DNA from: Leptotrichia sp. oral taxon 221
Lineage (GTDB): Bacteria > Fusobacteriota > Fusobacteriia > Fusobacteriales > Leptotrichiaceae
Length of the DNA stretch: 64,000 nucleotides
Direction of reading: 5' to 3'
NCBI RefSeq assembly: GCF_018128245.1
Contig: NZ_CP072378.1
Coordinates: 1,860,001-1,924,000 of the forward strand
Shown: piece after piece, positions 53,164 to 62,514 of the stretch
Position numbering within the stretch: position 1 is the stretch's first letter
How the letters are laid out: every line of letters begins with the position of its first letter
The notes under the pieces: generated by a model
The model's input: the letters and a program-made list of their open reading frames with translations, nothing else
What the model was told of the DNA's origin: nothing
Database searches by the model: none
Position numbers and translations under genes: made by a program

Positions 53164-53790
53164 CTATTTTTTCACTCTTCCCATAATATGCAAAGCTGTC
53201 CTCTCCATTTCCAACGCTATTGCATCTATTCTTCTATTAAAGTAATTATAAAAAATTAAAGAAGGTATCGCTACAATTAGACCAAACGCCGTAGTATACA
53301 GTGCCTCAGATATTCCAGCTGCAACTATTTTTGAACTTTCAGCACTCGCAGATAACGCCGAAAACGATGTTATCATTCCCGTTACTGTCCCAAGAAGCCC
53401 CAACTGAGGTGCCGTATTTACAACTGCTCCTAAAAGCCACATTCCTTTTTCCAATTTCCCTGTTTGTGCCAAAACAGCTTCCCTTATTATTTCCTCAAGA
53501 TACTCCCTCTCTGATTCCTCAATCTTATCCAACTCCAAATCTATATTTTCCATCGTTTTTGTAACAATTCTAGAAACCGAATCTCTTTTTGGTTTTACAA
53601 TTTCGATAATCTTTTCCCTACTTTCTGTTTTCAACGCTTTAAACAGCTGTTTCCTATACTCTTTTGTAAATTCCCTCTCTTTCGTAGAAAAAATCCATAA
53701 TTTTTCTAAAATTACTGCAACTCCACAAATAGAAGCCAGCAGTATTCCCCACATAAATATTCCACCTGCGATAAAATAATGTAACAACAT
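53164..53790 (-). CDS. exbB: ExbB / MotA-TolQ-ExbB proton channel protein
   Basis: 208 residues with three hydrophobic segments (near 5-25, 115-135 and 160-180). The conserved region APQLGLLGTVTGMITSFSAL and ISEALYTTAFGLIVAIPSLI is diagnostic. It forms the pentameric stator of the TonB energising complex. AGAAAGGGAAAACGG precedes the ATG. It is the first gene of the operon. Confidence 0.93.
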   Translation of the reverse strand: MLLHYFIAGGIFMWGILLASICGVAVILEKLWIFSTKEREFTKEYRKQLFKALKTESREKIIEIVKPKRDSVSRIVTKTMENIDLELDKIEESEREYLEEIIREAVLAQTGKLEKGMWLLGAVVNTAPQLGLLGTVTGMITSFSALSASAESSKIVAAGISEALYTTAFGLIVAIPSLIFYNYFNRRIDAIALEMERTALHIMGRVKK

Positions 53791-53810
53791 CCGTTTTCCC
53801 TTTCTATAAA

Positions 53811-53858
53811 TTATTTTGATAACAATAATATTTTATATCAAAAATTTATGTTAGTCAA
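53811..53858 (-). promoter_or_regulatory. exb-ton operon promoter with possible Fur-like box
   Basis: On the minus strand TTGACT (53853-53858), 17-base spacer, TAAAAT (53830-53835). ATTATT-N8-AATAAT with TGATAACAATAAT (53811-53830) just downstream loosely resembles Fur-box hexamers. The Fur call is weak. Confidence 0.45.
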
Positions 53859-53892
53859 ATATTTTTTTATTCTACCAATTTTAAAAATAAAA

Positions 53893-53970
53893 AATGGAAC
53901 TGCCAAATTAAATTGTACAAATAATAAAATTCCTGTTATCCTTACAACTTTTTTAGCAAGTTCCACAACT
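53893..53970 (-). terminator. Terminator of the hemerythrin/PAS gene
   Basis: TGGAACT and AGTTCCA, extended by GC pairs past a bulge, with a ~50-base loop and a TTTTTTATTTTT tail on the minus strand. Confidence 0.45.
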
Positions 53971-54066
53971 TTTTTAAAATTTATTCTAAAAATTTATCTA
54001 AATATTCTGATTTCTATTCTAAAAACAAAAACCTTTTACTATTACTTAGCAATTTATCTATAATAA

Positions 54067-55653
54067 TTATTTTTCAGCTTCATTTCTTCTAATTTCATCA
54101 GAAATTTTTTCTATCAATTCGTCTAAAGGAAACCCACCACGCATTGAAATCATATCAAGTGTCGCAACTTTAGACATTATCATATATTGAATTGGATCAA
54201 GCAGTTTCTTGTATGTAGGCGATAATGTTGGCATAAATTCTCTTATGTAGGGATATTTATCTATTATTTCTCCTATTACTGTATTTTCTGTTAGTCCATA
54301 AGGATTTTTATTTTCTTCAAAATCTTTTTCATTCTCTTGATTAATTTCAGATTTTTTAGGTTTTTCCCAAGTTACAAGCGTTCTCTTTCCTTCAAGACTT
54401 CTTATTCTCGTAACATCTTGCATCATCTCAAGAACCCCTTTAAATGTACCATTTTCATCTCTCACAGCAACATAATAAATATAAATAAATTTCCCATTCA
54501 TTTCAAGCCAAAAGTCAACTTCATCTTGCTCATTATTTCTAAATGCATCAATTATTTCCAAAACCGAAGCAACACTTTCTCTCGGATGACAGTTTTTAAC
54601 ATCTCTTCCTATAACTCCTGCACTTCTAGGAAAAATTCTATGTTTTGTATCAGTGTAAAACTTAACAATCTCATTCTCATCTACAAAAGACAAATCTACT
54701 GGCATATGTTGAAAAATCAAATTTATTTGCTCCAAAGTAAGTTTTCCTTGCTTAACATCTAACACATCAGACTTTCCTCCACCTGTATTCATATTATATT
54801 TTGAAAGAAGCCCAGCTAAATCATTCATAAAATTACCTGTTTGAGACATATTTTCATTCAAATTTTCATTTTCCTCAGCTTTTTCTTCTTTTTTCTCAGG
54901 CAAAAATCCTTTAGGCTTATCAATCAAGAAATATCCTATCTCATCATCTCCACTTCTCATATTCCTAAATTCTTCCTCAGTAATCATTTTAAGTGAAGTT
55001 GGAAATAAGATTTCTTCTTCCTTATGCATTATATCCAACGTCAATTCCCAAGCAATTTCCTGTTTCGCATAAAATTCTTCCATTTTATCTTCCATTAACA
55101 GTTTTCTAGCCTCACTTATATTATCCCTAACCGCATTATCAAAAGTCCACATTATTTTAGACGGTCTGTCAAATCCTTTTCTTTCTAATATTGAAAATAA
55201 TTGATGCTGTTTTCTAGCCAAATGTGTCAAATTAAATGTATAAAGTTTATCGTAAAACTCCAGCCATCTATTTTTTATAAATTTCTTATTCAATTCTTCC
55301 TTCATTTCAGCAATCAACTTTCTAGCCGCTTCATTTTCCTTCAAATAAGTTTTTATCGGATGTCCCTCAGGCAACGAAGAGTCCTCTCTTTCAATAATTT
55401 CATCAAACAAATCAAGCACATCATTCATCTTATCATGAACAGTCGCATCATCAAATCCTAAATCTTTTATTTTCTGCTCAGAATAGGCAAACTCAGCAGG
55501 AGTTATCTTTTTATCTTTAAAAGTCTCCCTTATCAATTTTCTCGTAGTCTCTACATCAACATTTCCTTCTATATAATTTTTCTTAATTTTCGTCATTTTC
55601 TCAATCAAATCAAAATTTATATTCAAATGATCCTTCATATTTGCTTTTTCCAT
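54067..55653 (-). CDS. DUF438 / hemerythrin / PAS / DUF1858-like sensor protein
   Basis: About 528 residues from the ATG at 55653, after GAGGTGAT. An N-terminal DUF438 domain (about 10-75) precedes a hemerythrin-like helical domain with iron-ligand candidates in EGHPIKTYLKEN, LTHLARKQHQLF and DIMHKEEEILFP. An acidic linker (KKEEKAEENENLNENMS) leads to a PAS domain (about 320-430; VDENEIVKFYTDTKHRIFPR, GRDVKNCHP). A C-terminal DUF1858-like segment (NTVIGEIIDKYPYIREFMPT) closes the protein. The combination suggests a cytosolic oxygen, NO or redox sensor, but no kinase or DNA-binding part is attached. Confidence 0.85.
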   Translation of the reverse strand: MEKANMKDHLNINFDLIEKMTKIKKNYIEGNVDVETTRKLIRETFKDKKITPAEFAYSEQKIKDLGFDDATVHDKMNDVLDLFDEIIEREDSSLPEGHPIKTYLKENEAARKLIAEMKEELNKKFIKNRWLEFYDKLYTFNLTHLARKQHQLFSILERKGFDRPSKIMWTFDNAVRDNISEARKLLMEDKMEEFYAKQEIAWELTLDIMHKEEEILFPTSLKMITEEEFRNMRSGDDEIGYFLIDKPKGFLPEKKEEKAEENENLNENMSQTGNFMNDLAGLLSKYNMNTGGGKSDVLDVKQGKLTLEQINLIFQHMPVDLSFVDENEIVKFYTDTKHRIFPRSAGVIGRDVKNCHPRESVASVLEIIDAFRNNEQDEVDFWLEMNGKFIYIYYVAVRDENGTFKGVLEMMQDVTRIRSLEGKRTLVTWEKPKKSEINQENEKDFEENKNPYGLTENTVIGEIIDKYPYIREFMPTLSPTYKKLLDPIQYMIMSKVATLDMISMRGGFPLDELIEKISDEIRRNEAEK

Positions 55654-55825
55654 AAAACATATCACCTCATATTTCGTTTCTTCTAAATTCAATTTTAAAA
55701 CTATCATAACTTAATTTTGTTTAAAAAATATTTGACTATAAAATTTTCTTTTATTCTATCATGTTTTTATTTCTAAAACGTGTAACTTATGGTACATTTT
55801 TCAAAAATATTTTCCATTACAAATA

Positions 55826-55870
55826 AAAAAACAGGAAAATCATTCTCGCTACAAGAAATTTCCCTGTTTT
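55826..55870 (-). terminator. Terminator of the phosphohexomutase gene
   Basis: AAAACAGGAAAAT and ATTTCCCTGTTTT form a stem with one mismatch, followed by seven T on the minus strand. Confidence 0.8.
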
Positions 55871-55974
55871 CATCTATTTATTTACTTCAATTCTTATTCA
55901 ATTTTATAAACTTTGTATAAAATTTTTATTTTCTCTAAGTCTATCAAATTTCTCAAAATATTTACTTCAAAAAA

Positions 55975-57693
55975 TTATAATCCAATAAATTTAGAAAATT
56001 CTTCCATTGTTTTATCAAGTTTAGCTTTGACATTTTCGTTAGAATCTGCATTTACGCTGAAATAGAATTTAATTTTTGGTTCAGTTCCAGATGGTCTTGC
56101 TGTAATAAATGTATTATCTTCAAGCACGAATTGTAATACATTTTCTTTTGGTAAATTAATTTCTTTTTCTTCACCAGTTTCCAAGTTATGTTCTTTGTGT
56201 GAGAAGAAATCTCTTTTAATTTTAATTTTCTTACCAAGCAATTCATCTTTAACATTTTCTCTCAAGTTAGACATCAATGCTGCCATTTGTTCAATTCCGT
56301 CTTTACCTTTCAATGTTACTGATTTAATTCCTTCTAAATAATATCCGAATTTTTCATATAATTTTTGCAATTCTTTGTAAATAGAAGTTCCTTTTGAGTG
56401 GTAATAAGTTGCCATTTCAGAAATAACCATTGAAGTTACCAACGCATCTTTATCTCTTGCATGAGTTCCAATCAAATATCCGTAACTTTCTTCAAATCCA
56501 AATAAATATGATCCTTTTAATTCTTTATTTTCAAATTGTCTAATTTTTTGTCCGATATATTTGAATCCAGTCAATGTTTTCATAACTCCAACATTTTTAG
56601 CAGGTGCAACAACATCAATCATTGGTGTAGAAACAACAGTTGTAATAACTTGTGCATCAGCTGGAATATCTTTTTTGTAATTCAATAAATATTGCAATAA
56701 CAATAATCCTACTTGGTTTCCGTTTGGATAATACCATTCATTTTTGTCATCTCTTATCGCAATACCGATTCTATCAGCATCTGGGTCATTTGCCAAAATT
56801 AATTGTGCTCCAATTTCATTTCCTAATTTTGTTCCCAATTTAAATGCTGCCACTTCTTCTGGGTTTGCATAAACTACTGTTGGGAAGTTTCCATCTGGTT
56901 CAATTTGTTCTTTTACAACTTCAAAATTGTATCCAAAATCAGATAAAATTCTCTTCATTGGTCTTCCACCAGTTCCATGAAGCGGAGTATAAACAATCTT
57001 GAAATCTTCTTTTCCTGGAATATCTGTATGTATAGTTTGTTTTTTAATCGCTGCTATATAGTCATCATCAATTTTATGATCAAGTTGAATAATTAATCCT
57101 TTTTCTCTTCCTTCTTCTTCAGAAATAACTTTTATTTCTTCCAATGTAGAAATTTTATTTACTTCATCAACAATTGCTGGTGCATGTGGGTCAACAACTT
57201 GTGCTCCATCATCCCAATAAACTTTATATCCATTGTATTCTGCAGGATTATGAGAAGCTGTAACAACAATTCCTGACATACATCCTTTATATCTTACACC
57301 AAATGACAATTCAGGAGTTGAACGTAAACTTTCATAAATATATGCTTTAATTCCATTTGCAGCCATTACTCTTGCAGTATTTAGTGCATACTCTCTCGAA
57401 CCTATTCTACAGTCATGAGCAATTATGATTCCTTTTTCTTTTGCCGCTTTTTCATCAAAACTCAACATATAATTTGCAAGTCCTTGAGTTACTTTTCTAA
57501 TTACATATTTATTCATTCTATTAGTTCCAATTCCACGAACTCCTCTAATTCCACCAGTTCCAAAACTCAAATCTTTGAAAAATCTATCTTCTATTTCTTT
57601 TTCATTCCCTGCAATGCTTTTCAATTCTTCTCTGTCTTTTTCGTCAATAGCAGGCGAATTTAACCAATACTCATATTTTTCTTTGTATCCCAT
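55975..57693 (-). CDS. pgcA: Phosphoglucomutase/phosphomannomutase
   Basis: 572 residues, the length of bacterial PgcA-type alpha-phosphoglucomutases. The phosphoserine S147 is in VVTASHNPAEYNGYK. Metal-binding DPDADR, sugar-binding FGFEESYGYL and the phosphate-binding RPSGTEPKIKFYF complete the four domains. It interconverts glucose-1-phosphate and glucose-6-phosphate, and possibly mannose phosphates. GGAGGAAAATATTACT precedes the ATG. It has its own terminator. Confidence 0.93.
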   Translation of the reverse strand: MGYKEKYEYWLNSPAIDEKDREELKSIAGNEKEIEDRFFKDLSFGTGGIRGVRGIGTNRMNKYVIRKVTQGLANYMLSFDEKAAKEKGIIIAHDCRIGSREYALNTARVMAANGIKAYIYESLRSTPELSFGVRYKGCMSGIVVTASHNPAEYNGYKVYWDDGAQVVDPHAPAIVDEVNKISTLEEIKVISEEEGREKGLIIQLDHKIDDDYIAAIKKQTIHTDIPGKEDFKIVYTPLHGTGGRPMKRILSDFGYNFEVVKEQIEPDGNFPTVVYANPEEVAAFKLGTKLGNEIGAQLILANDPDADRIGIAIRDDKNEWYYPNGNQVGLLLLQYLLNYKKDIPADAQVITTVVSTPMIDVVAPAKNVGVMKTLTGFKYIGQKIRQFENKELKGSYLFGFEESYGYLIGTHARDKDALVTSMVISEMATYYHSKGTSIYKELQKLYEKFGYYLEGIKSVTLKGKDGIEQMAALMSNLRENVKDELLGKKIKIKRDFFSHKEHNLETGEEKEINLPKENVLQFVLEDNTFITARPSGTEPKIKFYFSVNADSNENVKAKLDKTMEEFSKFIGL

Positions 57694-57840
57694 AGTAATA
57701 TTTTCCTCCCATATTTTTATTCTAACTAAAAATTTCCTTCTACTATAATTTTACCACATTTATTAAATTATACAACCTCTTTTTATAATAAAATAAAATT
57801 TTTTTATTTTTGTAAAAATTGATAAATTAAATTTTTTACA

Positions 57841-57882
57841 AAAAAAACTGTTTCATAAATTTCTCATATGAAACAGTTTCTT
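57841..57882 (-). terminator. Terminator of ybaB
   Basis: ACTGTTTCATA (57848-57858) pairs perfectly with TATGAAACAGT (57867-57877); eight T follow on the minus strand. Confidence 0.8.
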
Positions 57883-57989
57883 ACAATTAATTAATCTGAT
57901 ATTCTTCCAAACTCATCGGCTCGTTTTTGTATTGCTTTTACTTTTCGAAAAACACATAATATATACATTTTTTACAATATGATTTCTTA

Positions 57990-58349
57990 TTAGAATAATC
58001 CTGGAATACTTACTCCACCAGTAACTACTTCCATTTCTTTTTCAGCCATTTCTTCAGCTTTATCTAAAATTTCATTAATAGCATTTACTATTAAATCTGA
58101 TACGATTGTTGAATCATTTTCTTCAATTGCATCTTTTAATACATCTAAAGAAATAGATAAATCAACTATTTTCTTTTGACCATTTGCTTTTACAGTAATT
58201 CCTCCACCTGCTACTGAAGATTCTACAAATTTATCTTTTAATCCTTCTTGGATTTTTAACATTTCTTGTTGCATTACTTGAGCTTGTCTAATTATATCTT
58301 GTTGACTTCCTCCAGCTGATTTATTAGCTCCTTTTATTTTTCTAACCAT
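57990..58349 (-). CDS. ybaB: YbaB/EbfC nucleoid-associated protein
   Basis: About 119 residues from the ATG at 58349 (MVRKIKGANK), ten bases after GGAGG; the earlier in-frame ATG lies before this ribosome site. QAQVMQQEMLKIQEGLKDKF and VTVKANGQKKIVDLSIS-like sequence identify the family, and the ending DKAEEMAEKEMEVVTGGVSI is also typical. It is a dimeric DNA-binding protein of the nucleoid. The usual dnaX and recR neighbours are absent; five tRNA genes lie upstream on the same strand. Confidence 0.92.
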   Translation of the reverse strand: MVRKIKGANKSAGGSQQDIIRQAQVMQQEMLKIQEGLKDKFVESSVAGGGITVKANGQKKIVDLSISLDVLKDAIEENDSTIVSDLIVNAINEILDKAEEMAEKEMEVVTGGVSIPGLF

Positions 58350-58526
58350 ATTTATAATTCCTCCTACGAAATTCATACATTTTATTTATAATATTTATTT
58401 ATTTATTTATTTATTTTATATTTTATTTATTTCACTAATTTATATTTAATATCTATATATTTTTCTATTACTTTATATCATTTAATTTATTTACAAACTA
58501 AATTTTTCCCCTATATAATAAAAAAA

Positions 58527-58611
58527 TGGTGGAGAGAGAAGGATTCGAACCTTCGAAGGCTGAGCCGGCAGATTTACAGTCTGATCCCTTTGGCCACTCG
58601 GGAACCTCTCC
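58527..58611 (-). tRNA. tRNA-Tyr (GTA)
   Basis: 85 bases with encoded CCA. Acceptor GGAGAGG/TCTCTCC, a long variable arm as in type II tRNAs, and anticodon GTA in CAGACTGTAAATCTG. Confidence 0.95.
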
Positions 58612-58626
58612 ACAACATTATTAAAA

Positions 58627-58702
<76 letters not shown>

Positions 58703-58739
58703 TAAATTGTTAAGCATCTTTGTACTTTTAAAAAATTAA

Positions 58740-58816
58740 TGGCGGAAGTGACGAGACTCGAACTCGCGACATCTTGCGTGACAGGCAAGCACTCTAACCA
58801 ACTGAGCTACACCTCC
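58740..58816 (-). tRNA. tRNA-Asp (GTC)
   Basis: 77 bases with encoded CCA. Acceptor GGAGGTG/CACTTCC, anticodon GTC in TTGCCTGTCACGCAA. Confidence 0.95.
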
Positions 58817-58820
58817 ATAA

Positions 58821-58896
58821 TGGTGGTCACAACTGGGCTCGAACCAGTGACCCCCTGCTTGTAAGGCAGGTGCTCTCCCAACTGAGCTATGCGACC
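58821..58896 (-). tRNA. tRNA-Val (TAC)
   Basis: 76 bases with encoded CCA. Acceptor GGTCGCA/TGTGACC, anticodon TAC in CTGCCTTACAAGCAG. Confidence 0.95.
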
Positions 58897-58906
58897 GTTT
58901 CTTGGT

Positions 58907-58981
58907 TGGTACGGCCTAGGGGGATCGAACCCCTGTTGCCAGGATGAAAACCTGGAGTCCTAACCACTAGACGAAGGCCGC
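58907..58981 (-). tRNA. tRNA-Glu (TTC)
   Basis: 75 bases with encoded CCA. Acceptor GCGGCCT/AGGCCGT (first pair G-U), anticodon TTC in CCAGGTTTTCATCCTGG. It is the first tRNA of the five-gene minus-strand cluster. Confidence 0.93.
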
Positions 58982-59044
58982 ACACTTTAAATTTTTATTC
59001 GTTTATTTTTCTTGCTTTTCCGTTTCCTCTTACGGACAAGAAAT

Positions 59045-59073
59045 ATAATATCATAATTCAAAATAAATGTCAA
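59045..59073 (-). promoter_or_regulatory. tRNA cluster promoter
   Basis: On the minus strand TTGACA (59068-59073), 17-base spacer, TATTAT (59045-59050), about 65 bases before tRNA-Glu. Confidence 0.8.
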
Positions 59074-59391
59074 CACTTTTTTTTGATTTTTTTATTTTTT
59101 TCAAAAAAACTTTTAAAAACGTATAAAAAACATACTTTGAAATCAAAAATCACACTTAATATACTCAACTCTATTTAAAATTAAACTACTAAAAATTATA
59201 TAAATTTTGGAGTTGAATAAAATAGTTATAGCTTTTTGAGTTCAATTTTAAGGTAGTTTTACTACAATATACCAAAAATAATATATCAAAAAATACTAAT
59301 AAAAAAATTAAGAGTAGAAAAAATTCCACTCTTAAAAAGACATTTTTTATTTTTAAATTTCTTTGTTATACTTTATTTGATAATACATCAT
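59074..59391. other. Non-coding gap
   Basis: Contains the terminator at 59306-59337 and two weak overlapping inverted pairs (TCAACTC/GAGTTGA and TAAACTAC/GTAGTTTTA between 59167 and 59262). No gene is supported. Confidence 0.4.
59306..59337 (-). terminator. Terminator of the exported-protein gene
   Basis: TTAAGAGT pairs with ACTCTTAA around a mismatch-containing AG/CC and an A/T loop; seven T on the minus-strand side. Confidence 0.75.
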
Positions 59392-59940
59392 TTAATTATT
59401 GTTGTGAAATAACCAATCTAAATATGCTTTTGTATTTTTTTCTGTTTCAGAATTAAGTCTTTTTGCACTTTTAGATTTTAATAAAGCGTTTAATTCACTT
59501 TCTGAAAGCATTTGAAAATCAGTTCTTTCATATTTTTTACCTTTTTTTATTTCTGTCCCTGCACTAAATACATAATCAACTGTAATGTCATAAGAATCAG
59601 TAACTGGTGTATTTTGATTTTTTCTACTGTTTACATAATATTTTTTCCCAATTTTGTAACTTAATACAGGATATTTTTCTCTGTCATAAGATTTCACATT
59701 GTCAATTGGTGTGTATGAAATTCTATATTTGTTTCCAACAGGTACTACATTGACAAGATAGTTAAATTTTCTGCACTCTGTTTCGTCTGTTCCTGGTACT
59801 TCAGTACAAAACCAATCTTTTTGATTTGAAACATAAATTTGTGCCTTTGATGAGAAAAAACTTTGCACTTCACTAGTTGTAGTTTCAGAAAAAGTAAATG
59901 TTCCCAAAATGAACATTAACATTAAAATAATTTTTTTCAT
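59392..59940 (-). CDS. Exported protein of unknown function
   Basis: 182 residues with a signal peptide (MKKIILMLMFILGTFTFS) and no lipobox. The mature part has two cysteines close together (DWFCTEV and ETECRKF) that may form a disulfide, several Tyr/Lys-rich beta-like stretches (KYPVLSYKIGKKYYVN) and an ending YLDWLFHNNN. No family is recognised. AGAAAGAAGG lies before the ATG. It is divergent from sppA, with about 210 bases between. Confidence 0.65.
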   Translation of the reverse strand: MKKIILMLMFILGTFTFSETTTSEVQSFFSSKAQIYVSNQKDWFCTEVPGTDETECRKFNYLVNVVPVGNKYRISYTPIDNVKSYDREKYPVLSYKIGKKYYVNSRKNQNTPVTDSYDITVDYVFSAGTEIKKGKKYERTDFQMLSESELNALLKSKSAKRLNSETEKNTKAYLDWLFHNNN

Positions 59941-60095
59941 AATTTAAACCTTCTTTCTTTTTGATAATTTTTTCCATCTCTATAGTCTTAATAAATCTTG
60001 ATTTATTTGACATTCTGTTTTTTATTATAGCATATTTTAACAAATTCGTACATTCAAATTTTTTTATATTTAATCCTTTTGATTTTTTCAAAATA

Positions 60096-60124
60096 TTGCT
60101 ATTTTAAAATTAAAGTGCTATAAT
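60096..60124 (+). promoter_or_regulatory. sppA promoter
   Basis: TTGCTA (60096-60101), 17-base spacer, extended -10 TGCTATAAT (60116-60124). Confidence 0.65.
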
Positions 60125-60149
60125 TTTTATCATTTAAAGGAGGTAATTT

Positions 60150-61934
60150 ATGAAATTTTCTGATTTCTTAAAAAGATTTTTTCTATTTACTTTAAAAGAA
60201 ACTTATTCTTTTTTCTTAAAATTAATGTTGTTTTTTTTAATAATTTTTATTTTGGGGTTATCGGTAACTTCTATAATAAATTCAAAAATTAAATCTGAAA
60301 GTAAACAAAAAAAATCTGATTATGTGTTATTTAATGTTTCACAAATTAGTGAGGATAAAGTACTTGGAGCATCATTTTTTAATGATAAATACAGTATTTC
60401 TTATTCTGATTTGCTGAATAGTTTGGATAGAATAAAAGATGATAGAAAAGTAAAAGGGATTATAATTGATTTGGATCAAACTAACTTATCATCGAGTAAA
60501 ATTGAAGAAATTTCCAAAAAAATGGAAGAATTGAAAAAAAGTGGTAAAAAAATATATGCTTATGGTGCATACATAGAAAATAGTAACTATACTTTAGCTT
60601 CTGTTGCAAACGAAATTATTATGACACCATCTGCTTCAGCTAGTCTTTCGTTGATTGGTTATCAGTATTCTGATTTGTATTTAAAAAATTTATTAGATAA
60701 AATCGGAGTAAATATGGAAATTGTTAGAATTGGTTCTCATAAATCTTATGGAGAAAATTATACTAGCAATCAAATGTCGCCTGAACTTAAAGCTGATTTA
60801 ACGAGAATTTTTGAAAATAGATACAATAATTTTGTATCTAATATTGTAAAAACTCGTAAAATTAATAGAGATTCTATTAATTCTGATATCGTAAATGGAA
60901 ATACGGTTAATATGTCACCATTTACTGCTAGAGATAAAAATTTAGTGGATAAATTAGAAAGTTATCAAGATTTTATGGCTAGATTGGGTATTACTGATAA
61001 AAATATTTCTGATATTTATGATTATTATGATAATAATGTTAAAGACACTGAAATTAAAGGAAAAAACGGTACTATCGCAGTTATTTATGCAGAAGGTTCG
61101 ATTGTTTATGATGATAACGGAACTCAAAAAAATATTATTTCCCCAAATAATATTTCTACAAAAATTAACAAAGCTCTTGAAATCAAGAATTTACGTGGTA
61201 TCGTTTTAAGAGTTAACTCTGGTGGTGGATCAGCACTTGCTTCAGAAATTATTTATCAACAGTTTTCTAAAGTAAATGTACCAATTTATGTCTCAATGGG
61301 TGATACAGCTGCTTCTGGTGGTTATTACATCTCGATGGTTGGTTCAAAAGTTTTTGCTGATAAGGCTACAATTACTGGTTCTATTGGTGTTGTTTCAATG
61401 ATTCCTAAATTATACAATGCACAAAATAAATTTGGTGTAACTTCAAATTCTATTTCAAAAGGTAAATATGCTGATATTAACGATAGTTTTACTCCTTTGT
61501 CTGAAGAATCGAAAGCAAAAATTTCAGCGTCTATGAATGAAACTTACAATGAGTTTAAATCGAGAGTTATTAAAAATAGAAAAATTAATGATGATAAATT
61601 GGAAGAATATGCTCAAGGGAGAATTTGGCTTGGAGATGAAGCGAAAAATATTCGTTTAGTTGATGATATTGCTTCTCTTGATGAAGTTATAAAAAGAATG
61701 GCTAATGATTTAAATTTAGGAGATAGTTACGGTGTTAGTGATATTTTTGTTGAAGAAGATTTCTCTCAAAAATTAAAAGCGTTATCAGCCTTTGTTTTGG
61801 AAAAATTCAATATAAAATCACAAATTAAAGAGACAATTCCTGAAAGTGAAAAAGTATTTGAAGATTATGAACTTGCTACAAAAAATGTTAATAAACCTTT
61901 ATATTACTTGCCTTATAGCTTGAAAATGTATTAA
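60150..61934 (+). CDS. sppA: Signal peptide peptidase SppA, long (67K) type
   Basis: 594 residues, matching the duplicated long SppA form. One N-terminal membrane helix (LKLMLFFLIIFILGLSV) precedes two S49 domains. The catalytic lysine K198 lies in RIGSHKSYGENYTS of the first domain and the nucleophile S389 in MGDTAASGGYYISM of the second, as in the E. coli enzyme (K209/S409). It degrades cleaved signal peptides at the membrane. AAAGGAGGTAATTT precedes the ATG. Confidence 0.94.
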   Translation: MKFSDFLKRFFLFTLKETYSFFLKLMLFFLIIFILGLSVTSIINSKIKSESKQKKSDYVLFNVSQISEDKVLGASFFNDKYSISYSDLLNSLDRIKDDRKVKGIIIDLDQTNLSSSKIEEISKKMEELKKSGKKIYAYGAYIENSNYTLASVANEIIMTPSASASLSLIGYQYSDLYLKNLLDKIGVNMEIVRIGSHKSYGENYTSNQMSPELKADLTRIFENRYNNFVSNIVKTRKINRDSINSDIVNGNTVNMSPFTARDKNLVDKLESYQDFMARLGITDKNISDIYDYYDNNVKDTEIKGKNGTIAVIYAEGSIVYDDNGTQKNIISPNNISTKINKALEIKNLRGIVLRVNSGGGSALASEIIYQQFSKVNVPIYVSMGDTAASGGYYISMVGSKVFADKATITGSIGVVSMIPKLYNAQNKFGVTSNSISKGKYADINDSFTPLSEESKAKISASMNETYNEFKSRVIKNRKINDDKLEEYAQGRIWLGDEAKNIRLVDDIASLDEVIKRMANDLNLGDSYGVSDIFVEEDFSQKLKALSAFVLEKFNIKSQIKETIPESEKVFEDYELATKNVNKPLYYLPYSLKMY

Positions 61935-61976
61935 TTTTATTACATAAAAATTATAAACATTATCTCTTTACAAAAA

Positions 61977-62018
61977 AAATTCGATAATCTAAAAAATTAG
62001 TTTTATCGAATTTTTTTA
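61977..62018. terminator. Bidirectional terminator between sppA and the response regulator
   Basis: AAATTCGATAA pairs with TTATCGAATTT, with A and T runs on either side. Confidence 0.85.
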
Positions 62019-62034
62019 TTTCTGTTAATTTCAA

Positions 62035-62397
62035 TTATACAAATAATTTTGATAATTCTTCCATAAATTCAATATCCGTAAATGGTTTTGATAAAAAGGC
62101 TTTTGCACCAGCTTCTTTTCCCATTTTCTGATAATTTGGAAACATCATCATTGTACTACAAAGCATAACTTTCGCATTTTTATCGTATTCTGTTATTATT
62201 TGAGTCGCTTTTAATCCGTGAACTTTTGGCATATTAACATCCATAGTCACAATATCTGGGTTGTGCATTTTGTATATTGTTACCGCTTCCAATCCATCAC
62301 CAGCTTCATACACTTTGTATCCTTGTTCTTCTAGTATTTCTTTTATTTCTGCTCTAATAAAAGGAGCATCATCCACAACTAATGCTACTTTTCCCAT
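62035..62397 (-). CDS. Stand-alone CheY-like response regulator
   Basis: 120 residues forming a single receiver domain. The acidic pocket D9-D10, phosphoacceptor D53 in TMDVNMPKVHG, S81 and K104 in FLSKPF are all present. There is no output domain, and no histidine kinase, chemotaxis or flagellar gene lies in the window. It probably acts by protein interaction. GGAGGAATTATT precedes the ATG. It is followed by nothing on its strand until the terminator shared with sppA. Confidence 0.92.
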   Translation of the reverse strand: MGKVALVVDDAPFIRAEIKEILEEQGYKVYEAGDGLEAVTIYKMHNPDIVTMDVNMPKVHGLKATQIITEYDKNAKVMLCSTMMMFPNYQKMGKEAGAKAFLSKPFTDIEFMEELSKLFV

Positions 62398-62514
62398 AAT
62401 AATTCCTCCATATTTATTAATTTTAATATTTATTGACCTAATTCTAGTTGAAAAAATAATATTTTTATAAAATAAAAATTGGACTTAATCAAAAATCCAA
62501 TATTTATTATTATA

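Noticed and set aside
53811-53830. Definite Fur box before exbB
   Set aside because: The similarity to GATAATGATAATCATTATC is too loose in such AT-rich DNA; kept only as a weak possibility in the promoter entry.
53848-54063. 71-codon plus-strand frame between exbB and the sensor gene
   Set aside because: No ribosome site; overlaps the exb promoter and a terminator.
54337-54762. 141-codon plus-strand frame inside the hemerythrin/PAS gene
   Set aside because: Antisense to a gene with clear domains; composition is a reflection of AT-rich codons.
57900-57962. 25-codon minus-strand frame after ybaB (MYILCVFRKVKAIQKRAD and onward)
   Set aside because: Possible relic, but no ribosome site and no family; too little to call a gene.
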